Source: Amantichitinum ursilacus
GTDB lineage: Bacteria > Pseudomonadota > Gammaproteobacteria > Burkholderiales > Chitinibacteraceae
Direction: 5' to 3'
Length of the DNA stretch: 64,000 nt
Assembly: GCF_001294205.1 (NCBI RefSeq)
Contig: NZ_LAQT01000003.1
Coordinates: 1-64,000, forward strand
Below the pieces are notes generated by a model. That model was not told the DNA's origin. It was given only the letters and a program-made list of their open reading frames with translations, and ran no database searches. The translations under genes and the position numbers were made by a program. Position 1 is the stretch's first letter, and each line of letters opens with the position of its first letter. Positions 29,655 to 39,310 of this stretch are shown here, piece by piece.

Positions 29655-29667
29655 GCCACCCCCCCTC

Positions 29668-29781
29668 ATAGGGTGGGTCGAGACCCACCACTCAAAGCCG
29701 TATCCCAAAACGCAATCATTGCGTTCTTCTTCATGGCTATGTCTGGTGGGTCCGACGGGGACGCCGAGTCCCACCCTATGC
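29668..29781. repeat. Dispersed palindromic repeat, copy B
   Basis: Begins CATAGGGTGGGTC with the palindrome GGTGGGTC-GA-GACCCACC, then CACTCAAAGCCGT, an unrelated core of about 65 bp, and ends in CCCACCCTATG. The terminal ~11 bp are a perfect inverted repeat (CATAGGGTGGG/CCCACCCTATG). Same family as 14254-14356 and 55712-55870. It lies between the acyltransferase and pseudouridine synthase genes. Confidence 0.85.
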
Positions 29782-29866
29782 GTTTTTATTCAAGCCGGGC
29801 GGCGGGGCGGGGGTGGGGTAGTTCTGGTAGACTGCCGGGTTTTCCGGCGCTCCGAGGTTTCCCGCC

Positions 29867-30625
29867 ATGTCTGACCAATCCAACGATTCCAGCGATTCCA
29901 TCCGCCTGTCCAAACGCATGACCGAGCTGGGCATGTGCTCGCGCCGCGAGGCCGATGAATACATCGAACGCGGCTGGGTCAAGGTCGATGGCGTGGTGGT
30001 CAATGTGCTGGGCAGCCGCGTGCGCCCGGGCCAGACCGTTACGCTGGAAGCCCCCGCGCAAGCCGCCCAGGCCGCGCGCGTCACCATTCTGCTCAACAAG
30101 CCGGTCAGCTATGTCAGCGCGCAGGCCGAAAAAGGCTACAAGCCCGCCTCGGTGCTGATCGTGCCGGAAAACCACTGGGACGGCGATCTGTCCGGCCAGC
30201 GCTTTCATCCGCAACATCTGCGCGGTCTGGCCCCGGCCGGTCGTCTCGATATCGATTCGGTCGGCTTGCTGGTGTTGACGCAAGATGGCCGCGTCGCCAA
30301 GACCCTGATTGGCGAAAACTCCAACGTCGAAAAAGAGTACCTGGTGCGCGTGAGCGGGCGTTTGTCCGATGAAGGCCTGCGGTTGCTCAACCACGGCCTC
30401 GAACTCGATGGCGAAGCGCTGCGCCCCGCGCAAGTGGTATGGCAGAACGCCGACCAACTCCGCTTTATCCTCAAGGAAGGCAAAAAGCGCCAGATTCGCC
30501 GCATGTGCGAAATGGTGGGCCTGCAAGTGGTCGGCCTCAAGCGCATCCGCATCGGCAATGTGCGGCTGGGCCAATTGCCCACCGGCAAATGGCGCTACCT
30601 GGCCAGCAACGAGACCTTTGATTAA
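29867..30625 (+). CDS. RsuA/RluF-family rRNA pseudouridine synthase
   Basis: Isomerises a uridine in rRNA. The 252 residues comprise an N-terminal S4 RNA-binding domain (about 13-70: [31 protein letters not shown]) and the RsuA/RluB/E/F catalytic domain, with the Asp-containing motif [14 protein letters not shown] and [18 protein letters not shown]. The pattern KPVSYVSAQ...KGYKPA is closest to RluF (23S U2604), but RluB/RluE-type specificity is possible. 5 bp separate it from tlyA, so they likely form an operon of RNA modification genes. Confidence 0.88.
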   Translation: MSDQSNDSSDSIRLSKRMTELGMCSRREADEYIERGWVKVDGVVVNVLGSRVRPGQTVTLEAPAQAAQAARVTILLNKPVSYVSAQAEKGYKPASVLIVPENHWDGDLSGQRFHPQHLRGLAPAGRLDIDSVGLLVLTQDGRVAKTLIGENSNVEKEYLVRVSGRLSDEGLRLLNHGLELDGEALRPAQVVWQNADQLRFILKEGKKRQIRRMCEMVGLQVVGLKRIRIGNVRLGQLPTGKWRYLASNETFD

Positions 30626-30630
30626 GCCCC

Positions 30631-31374
30631 ATGCAACGCGCTGATTTATTGCTGGTGCAACTGGGCCTGGCGGCATCGCGCACGGCTGCGCAAGGTCTGA
30701 TTGAGGCCGGGCGCGTATCGGCCGATGGCAAGCCGGTCAGCAAAGCCAGTGTCAAACTCGACGCCGACGCGCGCATCCATATCGTCCCCGACGCGGCCGA
30801 CCGTTATGTGTCGCGCGGTGGCCTCAAGCTGGCGGGCGCGCTGGCGCAATCGGGCCTGGACGTGACCGGCTGGCAAGCGCTGGATGTGGGAATTTCCACC
30901 GGCGGATTTACCGATTGTCTGTTGCAAGCGGGCGCGCGTTGTGTTGTGGGCGTCGAAGTCGGTCATGATCAATTGCATCCGCGTTTGCTGGCGGACCCAC
31001 GCGTTCAGCAATTTGAAGGCATCAATGCGCGGCACTTGCAGCGCGAGCAGATCGCCAGTGCGCTCGATGGCGATATCAATCTGATCGTGGGCGACGTCTC
31101 GTTTATTTCGCTGACGCTAGTCTTGCCGCAACTCGCGCCGCTCCTGCCCAGCGGCGGCTATTTGCTGTTTTTGATAAAACCGCAGTTTGAGGCCGGGCCA
31201 CAGCACATAGGCAAGGGTGGCATCGTGCGTAATGCCGATTGCTATATCGAGGTGGAACGCAAGATACGCCAGGCCGCCAGCGAGCAGCAGTTTGAAGTGC
31301 TGGATTACTTTACCAGCCCCATCACTGGCGGCGACGGCAATCGTGAATTTTTCATCTACGCCCGCAAACGCTGA
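30631..31374 (+). CDS. tlyA: TlyA-family rRNA 2'-O-methyltransferase (hemolysin A-like)
   Basis: A 247-residue S4 domain plus FtsJ-like methyltransferase. The S4 domain is at about 1-60 (RADLLLVQLGLAASRTAAQGLIEAGRV). The Rossmann SAM site is ALDVGISTGGFTDCLLQ, and the K-D-K-E tetrad is visible as YVSRGGLKL, GDVSF, LIKPQFE and NREFFIY. Known members methylate 16S and/or 23S rRNA 2'-OH (capreomycin-sensitivity sites); the haemolysin name is historical. It follows the pseudouridine synthase gene closely. Confidence 0.9.
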   Translation: MQRADLLLVQLGLAASRTAAQGLIEAGRVSADGKPVSKASVKLDADARIHIVPDAADRYVSRGGLKLAGALAQSGLDVTGWQALDVGISTGGFTDCLLQAGARCVVGVEVGHDQLHPRLLADPRVQQFEGINARHLQREQIASALDGDINLIVGDVSFISLTLVLPQLAPLLPSGGYLLFLIKPQFEAGPQHIGKGGIVRNADCYIEVERKIRQAASEQQFEVLDYFTSPITGGDGNREFFIYARKR

Positions 31375-31466
31375 TCCGCCGCTGACAACTATTGATCCAG
31401 GTGATTACGCCTTTGTAGCAAAGTGTGTTGAAATCTAGCCCGCTCCCCAATGTCCCGGCTGATTTC

Positions 31467-34400
31467 ATGACTGCGTTTCGCTCCGCTTTGTTGCTGTGCC
31501 TGTCCGTATTTGCCACCTACGCGCACGCGGTTTCCGTCACTACGTTCTCGCCGCAGAACGAAGTACGCGAAATCCAGCAGGCGCGCGCCACCTTCTCTGC
31601 GCCGATGGTGCGCATGGGCACCGTCAACGTGCCCGCGCCATTCAGCATCGCGTGCCCGCAACAAGGCGATGCGCACTGGATCGACGATCGCACCTGGGTG
31701 ATGGACTTTCCCAAAGGCGTGCCTGCCGCCACGCGCTGCACGTTTAGCGTCGCCACCGGCCTGAAGGCACTGGATGGCAGCGCGTATACCGGTGCGCGCA
31801 GTTTCAGCTTTACCACCGGCCCGATCTCGGTTGAGGAAGCGCAACCCGGCGAAGGCGAGCAGATCGACGAAGACCAGGCCTTTATGCTGCGCATGAATGG
31901 CGTGGTTCATGGCCCGGTGCCGATGTTCTGCCAGGTGGAAGATTCGCCCGAACGTATCCCGGTCCGCCGCCTCAGCGACGCGGACAAAGCCACGCTGATC
32001 AAGCATCTCGATTGGGATAAACAAGCCAGCAAAGTTGAAGCCGTGCAATGCGCGCGCCGGTTGCCGGCTGGTAAATCAGTCAAGCTGGTCCTCACCCGCC
32101 CGGGCAGCGCAGAAACGCAGACCCTGCAATTCCAGGTGCGCGAAGAATTTACCGCCAGCTTTAGCTGCGAACGTGCGGCCGCCAAAGCACCGTGCATTCC
32201 GCTGCAGGCGGTTCGACTGTCGTTCAGTGGCGATGTGCCGCGCAAGCTGGCCGAGCAAATCCGCCTGCAAACGTCCGATGGTGAACGCAAACCCGATCTG
32301 GAGCGCGATGCCGGCCCCACCGTGCGTTCAATCCAGTTTGCCCCGCCGTTTGCCGAAAACGCACAACCCAGCATTACCTTGCCCAAAGATTTTGCCGATG
32401 ACAGCGGCCGTCCGCTGGTCAACGCCAATGCGTTTCCGCTCAAGTTCCGCACCGGTACCGCGCCGCCGCTGGCCAAATTTACCGCCGCGCCGTTTGGCAT
32501 TCTGGAACTCAACGCAGACCCCAATATCGCCGTCACGCTGCGTGATGTTGAAGCCAACCTGGGCGTCAAGCAGGTCCAGGTCAGCGCCGATAGCCTGACC
32601 GTGCAAGACGACCGCGCCATGATGACCTGGCTGGCGAAGGTGCAGGCCTATCACGAAAGCTACGTCGGCAAGACCGAAACCCGTCGCCTGAGCCTGTTGG
32701 CGCATGAAGCGGGCGTTAAACGCGCAGATATCCCGGCCGCACCTGATAAAGCCGGCAAATGGCCGTTCTCGGTGGTGGGCATTCCGGCCAAAGAAGCCGG
32801 CCTGCACGTGGTGGAAATCCAGTCAAAGATGCTCGGCAGCGCCTTGCTGGGCGCCAACAAGCCGATGTATGTGCGCACCGCCATGCTGGTCACCAATATG
32901 GGCGTGCACTTCAAACGCGGCCGTGACAACGCGGCAATCTGGGTCACCACGCTGGACCAGGCCAAGCCGGTGCCGGGCGCGGATGTGCGCGTGTATGACT
33001 GTGCGCAGCAACAATTGTGGGAAGGCAAAACCGACGCCAATGGCTTCGCGCAAATCGATAAACCGTTGCCGCAACTGCGCTACTGCAATAGCCAGCAAAG
33101 CTTGTCCGGCTTGTTTATCACTGCGCGCAAACAAGATGCGCAGGGCCATAACGATGTGTCGTTTGTGCGCTCGGGCTGGGATGAAGGCATTGAGCCGTGG
33201 CGCTTTGCCGTGCCCACCGATACCAGCGTGCAGCCCAATATCATTGGCCACACCATTTTTGACCGCACGCTGTTCCGCCCCGGCGAAACGGTGTCGATGA
33301 AGCATCTGATCCGCGTGCAGACGCGCCAGGGTTTCGCCCTGCTTAAAAATGGCCAGTATCCCGATGATCTGGTGATTACGCATGACGGCAGCGGCCAGGA
33401 ATTCCACCAGCCGCTGCAATGGCGTGCGGGCCGTTACGCTGAATCGACCTTTGCGCTGCCCAAGAGCGCCAAGCTGGGTACGTATAGCTTGCGCATGGTG
33501 CGCAAAGGCACGCGCCAGGGTGGTGATCGCGGCGAGCACAATATCGAGCGCGATGGCATTACGCTGGATGCGGGCAGCTTTCGCGTGGAGGAATTCCGGC
33601 TGCCGGTGATGCGCGGCCAGATCAGCGTGTCGCCCAACGATACGGTGGCCCCGAAAAACGTGCCGGTGGCGCTGTCGATGTCGTATGGCAGTGGTGGCCC
33701 GGCCAAGAGCTTGCCGGTGCAGGTCAGTGGCATGCTTAACGAGCACTACGACAGCGTCAGTGGTTTTGACGGCTTTACCTTTGGCGCGCCCGAATCACGA
33801 CGCGATGAAACGCAACGTTCGCTCAACGGCAAGGTGGTGCTGGATAAAACGCCGCTGACGCTGGACGCCAACGGCAACGGCAAAACCAGCGTGGCCAATT
33901 TGCCCGCGTTTGATCGTCCGTATGATCTGGTGCTCGAAGCGACCTACGCCGATCCCAATGGCGAAGTGCAAACGCTGTCGCGCACCGTGCCGCTGTACCC
34001 CAGTGCGCTGAAAGTCGGTCTGAAAGTGGATGGCTGGATGGCGGTGGCGGGCAAGTCGGTGGGCGTTAAAGCCGTGGTGCTCGATAACAATGGCAAGCCA
34101 CAGGCGGGCCAGAAAGTCAGCATCCACGCCACGCAGCATGATTACGAATCCAGTCGCAAACGTCTGGTGGGTGGCTTTTATGCCTATGACCATCAGGAAA
34201 CCACCAAAGACCTGGGCGAAGTCTGCAGCGATACCTCGGACGCGCACGGCATGGTGTTCTGCGATGTCACGCTCAAGCAAGAGGGCAGCGTCGAGCTGGT
34301 GGCCGAAGTCAAAGACAAGGCGGGCCATGTCGCGCAGGGCGCGCAAAGCATGTGGGTGACCAACCAGAACGAAATCTGGTTTGACGTCGACAATAACGAC

Positions 34401-37148
34401 CGCATCGATATCCTTCCCGAAAAAACCAGCTATCAGCCGGGTGAAACCGCGCACCTGCAAGTGCGCATGCCGTTTCGCAAAGCGACCGCCTGGTTGGCCA
34501 TCGAGCGCGAAGGCATTATCGAAAACCGCGTGGTGCAATTGAGCGGCAAAAACCCGACCATCGACGTCAAGATCAGCCAGGATTGGGCGCCTAACGTCTA
34601 TGTCTCGGTCCTGGCCGTGCGCGGTCGCGTGCGCGAAGTACCGTGGTATTCCTTCTTTACCTGGGGTTGGCGCACGCCGATGGACTGGTGGGACGCCTAT
34701 TGGCATGAGGGCCGCGACTATCAAGCACCCACCGCCACCGTCGATCTATCGCGCCCGGCCTTCAAGTTTGGCGTGGCCGAACTCACCGTGGGCACCGCGG
34801 CGCACCAGTTGAAAGTAAGCGTGACCGCCGACAAGGCCATTTATTCGATCCGCAAAACCGCGCAAGTCAAAGTGCAGGTCAAATTGCCGAATGGCCAACC
34901 GGCGCCAGCAGGCACTGAAGTTGCCTTTGCGGCCGTGGATGAAGCCTTGCTGGAACTGCAGCCCAATAACAGTTGGGATTCGCTCGGCGCGATGTTGCAA
35001 CGACGCAGCTACGGTATCGAGACCGCCACCGCGCAATTGCAGGTGGTGGGCAAGCGCCACTTTGGCCGCAAATCGTTGGCCCCGGGAGGCGGGGGCGGCT
35101 TTGCCCCGACGCGCGAACTGCTGGATACGTTGCTGCTGTGGCAACCGCATGTGGTGCTCGACGCCAATGGCAGCGCCACGCTCAGCGTGCCGCTCAACGA
35201 CGCGCTGACGCGCTTCAAGCTGGTGGCCGTGGCCGATAGCGGCACCAGCTTGTTCGGCACCGGCAGCACCTCGATTACCGTGACGCAAGATGTGCAAATC
35301 ACCTCCGGCATTCCACCGCTGGCGCGCAACGGCGACGAGATTGCCGCAGGCATCAATCTGCGCAACGGCTCCGGCCGCGCGATGAAGCTGGAAGTGAGCG
35401 CACAAGCGGCCGGCCTAGGCGATCTGCCCAAACAAACAATCAGCCTGCCTGCGGGCGAAGCGCGTGAAGTCAGTTGGCCGGTTACGCTGCCGCAAGGGAT
35501 CAACAAGCTGGCGTGGACCTTTGCCGCGCGTGAAGTGGGTGGCGAGCAGGCGGCGGATAAACTGGCGATCACGCAGGACATCGAACCCGCAATCCCGGTG
35601 ACGGTGCAACAAGCCACGCTGCGCCAGTTGCAAGGCCCGGTCAGCATCCCGGTGGGCTTGCCGCCGACGGCCGAAGCGGGCCGCGGCGGTGTCTCGGTGC
35701 AACTGCAGGCCAGACTGGCGGGCGATATGCCGGCCGTGCGCGACTGGTTCCTGGCCTATCCGTATTCGTGCCTGGAACAACGCTCGTCGATTGCCACGGG
35801 CCTGGATGACAAAACCCGCTGGCAAACCATCATGCGCGATCTGCCTGCGTATCTGGATGCCGATGGCCTGGCGTATTACTTCCCGCCGGCCGAGGGCGTC
35901 GAGAGCCATGGCAGCGATACGCTGACCGCCTATGTGCTGGCGCTGGCCAACGAATCCGGTTACGCCATCCCCGATGATTTGCGTGAACGCATGCTGGTGG
36001 GCCTCAGCAACTTTGTCGATGGCAAGATCAAGCGTGATCTATGGATGGCGCGTGAATCGGGCGATGCACGTCGCCTGGCCGCGCTGGAAGCATTGGCGCG
36101 CTACGGCCGCCTGCAACCGCGCCAGATCGATACGGTGACGCTGCAGCCCAACAGCTGGAACACCGGCATGCTGGTGGACTGGATCAGCATTCTGCAGCGC
36201 ACACCGTCGTTGCCGGATCGCGCTAACCGCCTGGCGCAGGCCGAGCAAATCCTGCGTGGTCGCCTTACGTATCAAGGTACGCGTCTGGTGTTCTCCACCG
36301 AGAAGGACGATTACTGGTGGTGGCTGATGGGCAACGGTGACGTCAACGCCGCGCGCATTGTGTTGCTGGCCAGCCAGTTGCTGGACTGGAAAGACGATAT
36401 GCCGCGTCTGGTTACGGGTTTGTTGGCGCGTCAGCAAAAAGGCGTGTGGATGACCACGAATGCCAACGCGTGGGGTTCGCTGGCGATCCGCCGCTTTAGC
36501 AGCCAGTTCGAGAAAGACCCGGTCACCGGCAAGGTGGATATGGCGCTTGGCGATACCCAGCGCAGCGCGGCATGGACTTCGCCCAAGCCGGATCCGGTTA
36601 GCCTGCCGTGGCCCACCGGTGGCAAAGGCACGCTGACGCTGAATCAGCAGGGCAGCGGCAATCCGTGGGCCACGGTGCAGGTTAGCGCGGCGGTGCCGCT
36701 GACTGCGCCGCAGGCTGCGGGCTATCGCATCAGCAAAACCATCACCGCCGTGCAGCAAAAGGTGGCGGGCCAGTATTCGCGCGGCGATGTATTGCGCGTT
36801 ACGTTGAAGGTGACTGCGCAAGCCGATATGACCTGGGTGGTGGTGGATGACCCGGTGCCAACCGGCGCCACCATCCTCGGCAATGGCTTGGGCCGTGATT
36901 CGGCCATCAGCGCGAAAGGTGAGCAGCAAGAAGGGAGCGCGTGGCCGGCATACGTAGAACGCCGCTTTGTCGGTTATCGCGCGTTCTATGAATACGTGCC
37001 GCGGGGCGACTTTAGCGTCGAGTACACCATGCGCTTGAACAACGCCGGCAGCTTTAAACTGCCGCCGACGCGGGTGGAAGCGCTGTATGCGCCCGATGTC
37101 TTCGGCGCGGCGCCTAACCCGCTGTACAAGATTGGCGATGGGCATTAA
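31467..37148 (+). CDS. Bacterial alpha-2-macroglobulin family protein
   Basis: A 1893-residue periplasmic protease trap. A Sec signal peptide (FRSALLLCLSVFATYAHA, about 4-21) lacks a lipobox Cys, unlike many bacterial macroglobulins. The body is a series of MG beta domains, a bait-like region, the A2M family domain near residues 1220-1310 (LLDTLLLWQPHVVLDANGSA), and an intact thioester motif C-L-E-Q (Cys about 1435, within YPYSCLEQRSS). It probably inactivates intruding proteases and works with PbpC, whose start overlaps this stop by 11 bp. The GTG at 31425 is a possible but less convincing start. No clear ribosome-binding site. Confidence 0.92.
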   Translation: MTAFRSALLLCLSVFATYAHAVSVTTFSPQNEVREIQQARATFSAPMVRMGTVNVPAPFSIACPQQGDAHWIDDRTWVMDFPKGVPAATRCTFSVATGLKALDGSAYTGARSFSFTTGPISVEEAQPGEGEQIDEDQAFMLRMNGVVHGPVPMFCQVEDSPERIPVRRLSDADKATLIKHLDWDKQASKVEAVQCARRLPAGKSVKLVLTRPGSAETQTLQFQVREEFTASFSCERAAAKAPCIPLQAVRLSFSGDVPRKLAEQIRLQTSDGERKPDLERDAGPTVRSIQFAPPFAENAQPSITLPKDFADDSGRPLVNANAFPLKFRTGTAPPLAKFTAAPFGILELNADPNIAVTLRDVEANLGVKQVQVSADSLTVQDDRAMMTWLAKVQAYHESYVGKTETRRLSLLAHEAGVKRADIPAAPDKAGKWPFSVVGIPAKEAGLHVVEIQSKMLGSALLGANKPMYVRTAMLVTNMGVHFKRGRDNAAIWVTTLDQAKPVPGADVRVYDCAQQQLWEGKTDANGFAQIDKPLPQLRYCNSQQSLSGLFITARKQDAQGHNDVSFVRSGWDEGIEPWRFAVPTDTSVQPNIIGHTIFDRTLFRPGETVSMKHLIRVQTRQGFALLKNGQYPDDLVITHDGSGQEFHQPLQWRAGRYAESTFALPKSAKLGTYSLRMVRKGTRQGGDRGEHNIERDGITLDAGSFRVEEFRLPVMRGQISVSPNDTVAPKNVPVALSMSYGSGGPAKSLPVQVSGMLNEHYDSVSGFDGFTFGAPESRRDETQRSLNGKVVLDKTPLTLDANGNGKTSVANLPAFDRPYDLVLEATYADPNGEVQTLSRTVPLYPSALKVGLKVDGWMAVAGKSVGVKAVVLDNNGKPQAGQKVSIHATQHDYESSRKRLVGGFYAYDHQETTKDLGEVCSDTSDAHGMVFCDVTLKQEGSVELVAEVKDKAGHVAQGAQSMWVTNQNEIWFDVDNNDRIDILPEKTSYQPGETAHLQVRMPFRKATAWLAIEREGIIENRVVQLSGKNPTIDVKISQDWAPNVYVSVLAVRGRVREVPWYSFFTWGWRTPMDWWDAYWHEGRDYQAPTATVDLSRPAFKFGVAELTVGTAAHQLKVSVTADKAIYSIRKTAQVKVQVKLPNGQPAPAGTEVAFAAVDEALLELQPNNSWDSLGAMLQRRSYGIETATAQLQVVGKRHFGRKSLAPGGGGGFAPTRELLDTLLLWQPHVVLDANGSATLSVPLNDALTRFKLVAVADSGTSLFGTGSTSITVTQDVQITSGIPPLARNGDEIAAGINLRNGSGRAMKLEVSAQAAGLGDLPKQTISLPAGEAREVSWPVTLPQGINKLAWTFAAREVGGEQAADKLAITQDIEPAIPVTVQQATLRQLQGPVSIPVGLPPTAEAGRGGVSVQLQARLAGDMPAVRDWFLAYPYSCLEQRSSIATGLDDKTRWQTIMRDLPAYLDADGLAYYFPPAEGVESHGSDTLTAYVLALANESGYAIPDDLRERMLVGLSNFVDGKIKRDLWMARESGDARRLAALEALARYGRLQPRQIDTVTLQPNSWNTGMLVDWISILQRTPSLPDRANRLAQAEQILRGRLTYQGTRLVFSTEKDDYWWWLMGNGDVNAARIVLLASQLLDWKDDMPRLVTGLLARQQKGVWMTTNANAWGSLAIRRFSSQFEKDPVTGKVDMALGDTQRSAAWTSPKPDPVSLPWPTGGKGTLTLNQQGSGNPWATVQVSAAVPLTAPQAAGYRISKTITAVQQKVAGQYSRGDVLRVTLKVTAQADMTWVVVDDPVPTGATILGNGLGRDSAISAKGEQQEGSAWPAYVERRFVGYRAFYEYVPRGDFSVEYTMRLNNAGSFKLPPTRVEALYAPDVFGAAPNPLYKIGDGH

Positions 37149-39309
37149 TACGTTGTGTCGCTGGATGCTGGCGCTGGGTGTGGTCATGACCGCCGCACCC
37201 GCGCTGGCCCTGCCTGACTTCGCCACGGTTAAAGCGCAATGGACCCCGTCTGACGCCATCCTGCTGGACCGCAATGGCCAGCCGCTACAACGCGTGCGCG
37301 TCGATATGACCGCGCGCAAGCTGGATTGGGTGACGCTGCCTGAAGTCTCCCCCGCTTTTCGCCAGGCCCTGGTGCTGTCGGAAGACCGCAATTTCTACGC
37401 CCATAGCGGCGTGGACTGGTCGGCGGTGGCCGCCGCCAGTTGGGGCAATCTGTGGAATTCGCGCACACGTGGCGCCTCCACATTAACGATGCAACTGGTG
37501 GGCTTGCTCGACGCCGACCTCAAGCGCAACAGCGGCCAGCGCTCATTCAGCCAGAAACTGGGCCAGACCGTCAGCGCCACGCGGCTGGAACGCAGCTGGA
37601 CCAAGGCGCAGATTCTGGAGGCTTATCTGAACCTGGTCGGTTATCGCGGCGAGCTGACGGGGCTGGGCGCCGTGTCGGCCAGCTTGTTTGGCAAGTTGCC
37701 GTCGGGGCTGGACGCGTGGGAATCCGCGATTACAGTCGCACTGATCCGCGCCCCCAACGCCAGCGTCGACCGCGTTTCGCGCCGTGCCTGCGACATTCTG
37801 ACCAGCATGCAGCGCCAGCCCGATTGCAGCCAGGTGGCGGTGGAAACCCAACGCGCACTATCGCAACGCAACGCGGCCTATCCGTCCGCAGTGTCGCTGG
37901 CGCCGCACTACGCCCGCAAGCTGCAGGCGCATATGCAATTGCGCGCCGGGCAACGCATCCGCACGACGCTCGATGCGCGCTTGCAGCGCTATTGCGTGGA
38001 GCAATTGCAGCGTCAACTGGCCGAATTGCGCGACCGCAATGTCGAAGACGGCGCGGTGGTGGTGCTCGATAACGCCAGCGGCGACATCCTGGCGTGGGTG
38101 GGATCAAGCGGCGAATTGTCGCAAGCCAGTGAGGTGGACGGCGTCACCGCCTTACGCCAGGCTGGTTCAACGCTCAAGCCGTTTTTGTACCAGATGGCGC
38201 TGCAAGGGCATTGGCTGACGGCCGCCTCTTTGCTGGATGACCGTCCGCTGGATCTGAACACCAATAGTGGTCTGTATGCACCGCAGAATTACGACAAGGA
38301 CTTTAAAGGCCCGGTATCGGTACGCACCGCGCTGGCCTCATCGTTGAATACGCCCGCCGTGCGCACCATCGATATCGTCACGCCTAACCGCTTGCGCGAA
38401 CGCCTGTATGCGCTGGGTTTGACCAGCCTGAGTGAGGCGGGCGATTACTACGGCTTTAGTCTGGCCTTGGGGGCCGCCGATGTGCGTTTGCTCGATCTGG
38501 CCAATGCCTATCGCACGCTCGCCACGCAGGGCATCAGCAGCGCGCCGCACTGGACCTTGACCGAGCCCGCGCCCAAAGCGCAACGACTACTGGATGTGCA
38601 AAGCAGTTTTATCATCGGCGACATCCTGTCTGACCGCACCGCGCGCGCCCGTACCTTTGGCCTGGAAAGCGCGCTGGCCACGCCGTTCTGGGCCGCCGTA
38701 AAAACCGGCACCAGCAAAGACATGCGTGATAACTGGACCATGGGCTTTTCGCGCAAATATACGGTGGGTGTGTGGGTAGGCAACGCCAGCGGCGCGCCGA
38801 TGTGGGATGTGTCGGGCATGCATGGTGCGGCGCCGGTGTGGCTAAGCGTGATGAACCGGCTGCACGCCACCACGCCCTCGACCCCGCCCGCTGTGCCGCC
38901 AGGCGTCGAAACGCGGCAGATCAGTTTTGATCATCAGGTAGAAGCCAGCCGGCGCGAATACTTTCTGCCGGGCACCGCGCAAGATGTGGTGCTGGCCAGC
39001 GCCAGCGATACTCGCAGCGCGGTCAGCGCCATCACCAACCCGGTCGACGGTTCGGTGTACGCGCTGGACCCCGATATTCCGCCGCAGCATCAACGCGTGG
39101 TGTTTCGCAGCACCGGCGTGCGCCAGCCGCAATGGTGGCTGGATGGCAAGTTGCTGGGTCGCGGCGCGCATCTGCCGTGGTTTCCCATGCCTGGGCGGCA
39201 TGTGGTGCAAATGCGCGACGGCAATCGGGTGATCGGCGAAGCGCATTTTGAAGTGCGCGGGGCCACGCTGACCAAACCTGCCCCACGCCGTGGCAAGGCC
39301 GCAGGCTAA
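37138..39309 (+). CDS. pbpC: Penicillin-binding protein 1C
   Basis: Class A-type PBP with a glycosyltransferase and a transpeptidase domain, tied to macroglobulin systems. The 723 residues have an N-terminal signal anchor (WMLALGVVMTAAPALALP), the GT51 motif EDRNFYAHSGVDW, SxxK at Ser344 (GSTLKPF), SLN (SSLNTPAV) and KTGTSKD, and the C-terminal BiPBP_C domain (INPVDGS-like TNPVDGSVYALDPDIP, then QPQWWLDGKLLG). The chosen ATG overlaps the end of the A2M gene. The pair is thought to join wall repair to defence at breaches. It ends 1 nt from the convergent pyrB stop. Confidence 0.94.
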   Translation: MGINTLCRWMLALGVVMTAAPALALPDFATVKAQWTPSDAILLDRNGQPLQRVRVDMTARKLDWVTLPEVSPAFRQALVLSEDRNFYAHSGVDWSAVAAASWGNLWNSRTRGASTLTMQLVGLLDADLKRNSGQRSFSQKLGQTVSATRLERSWTKAQILEAYLNLVGYRGELTGLGAVSASLFGKLPSGLDAWESAITVALIRAPNASVDRVSRRACDILTSMQRQPDCSQVAVETQRALSQRNAAYPSAVSLAPHYARKLQAHMQLRAGQRIRTTLDARLQRYCVEQLQRQLAELRDRNVEDGAVVVLDNASGDILAWVGSSGELSQASEVDGVTALRQAGSTLKPFLYQMALQGHWLTAASLLDDRPLDLNTNSGLYAPQNYDKDFKGPVSVRTALASSLNTPAVRTIDIVTPNRLRERLYALGLTSLSEAGDYYGFSLALGAADVRLLDLANAYRTLATQGISSAPHWTLTEPAPKAQRLLDVQSSFIIGDILSDRTARARTFGLESALATPFWAAVKTGTSKDMRDNWTMGFSRKYTVGVWVGNASGAPMWDVSGMHGAAPVWLSVMNRLHATTPSTPPAVPPGVETRQISFDHQVEASRREYFLPGTAQDVVLASASDTRSAVSAITNPVDGSVYALDPDIPPQHQRVVFRSTGVRQPQWWLDGKLLGRGAHLPWFPMPGRHVVQMRDGNRVIGEAHFEVRGATLTKPAPRRGKAAG

Positions 39310-39310
39310 G

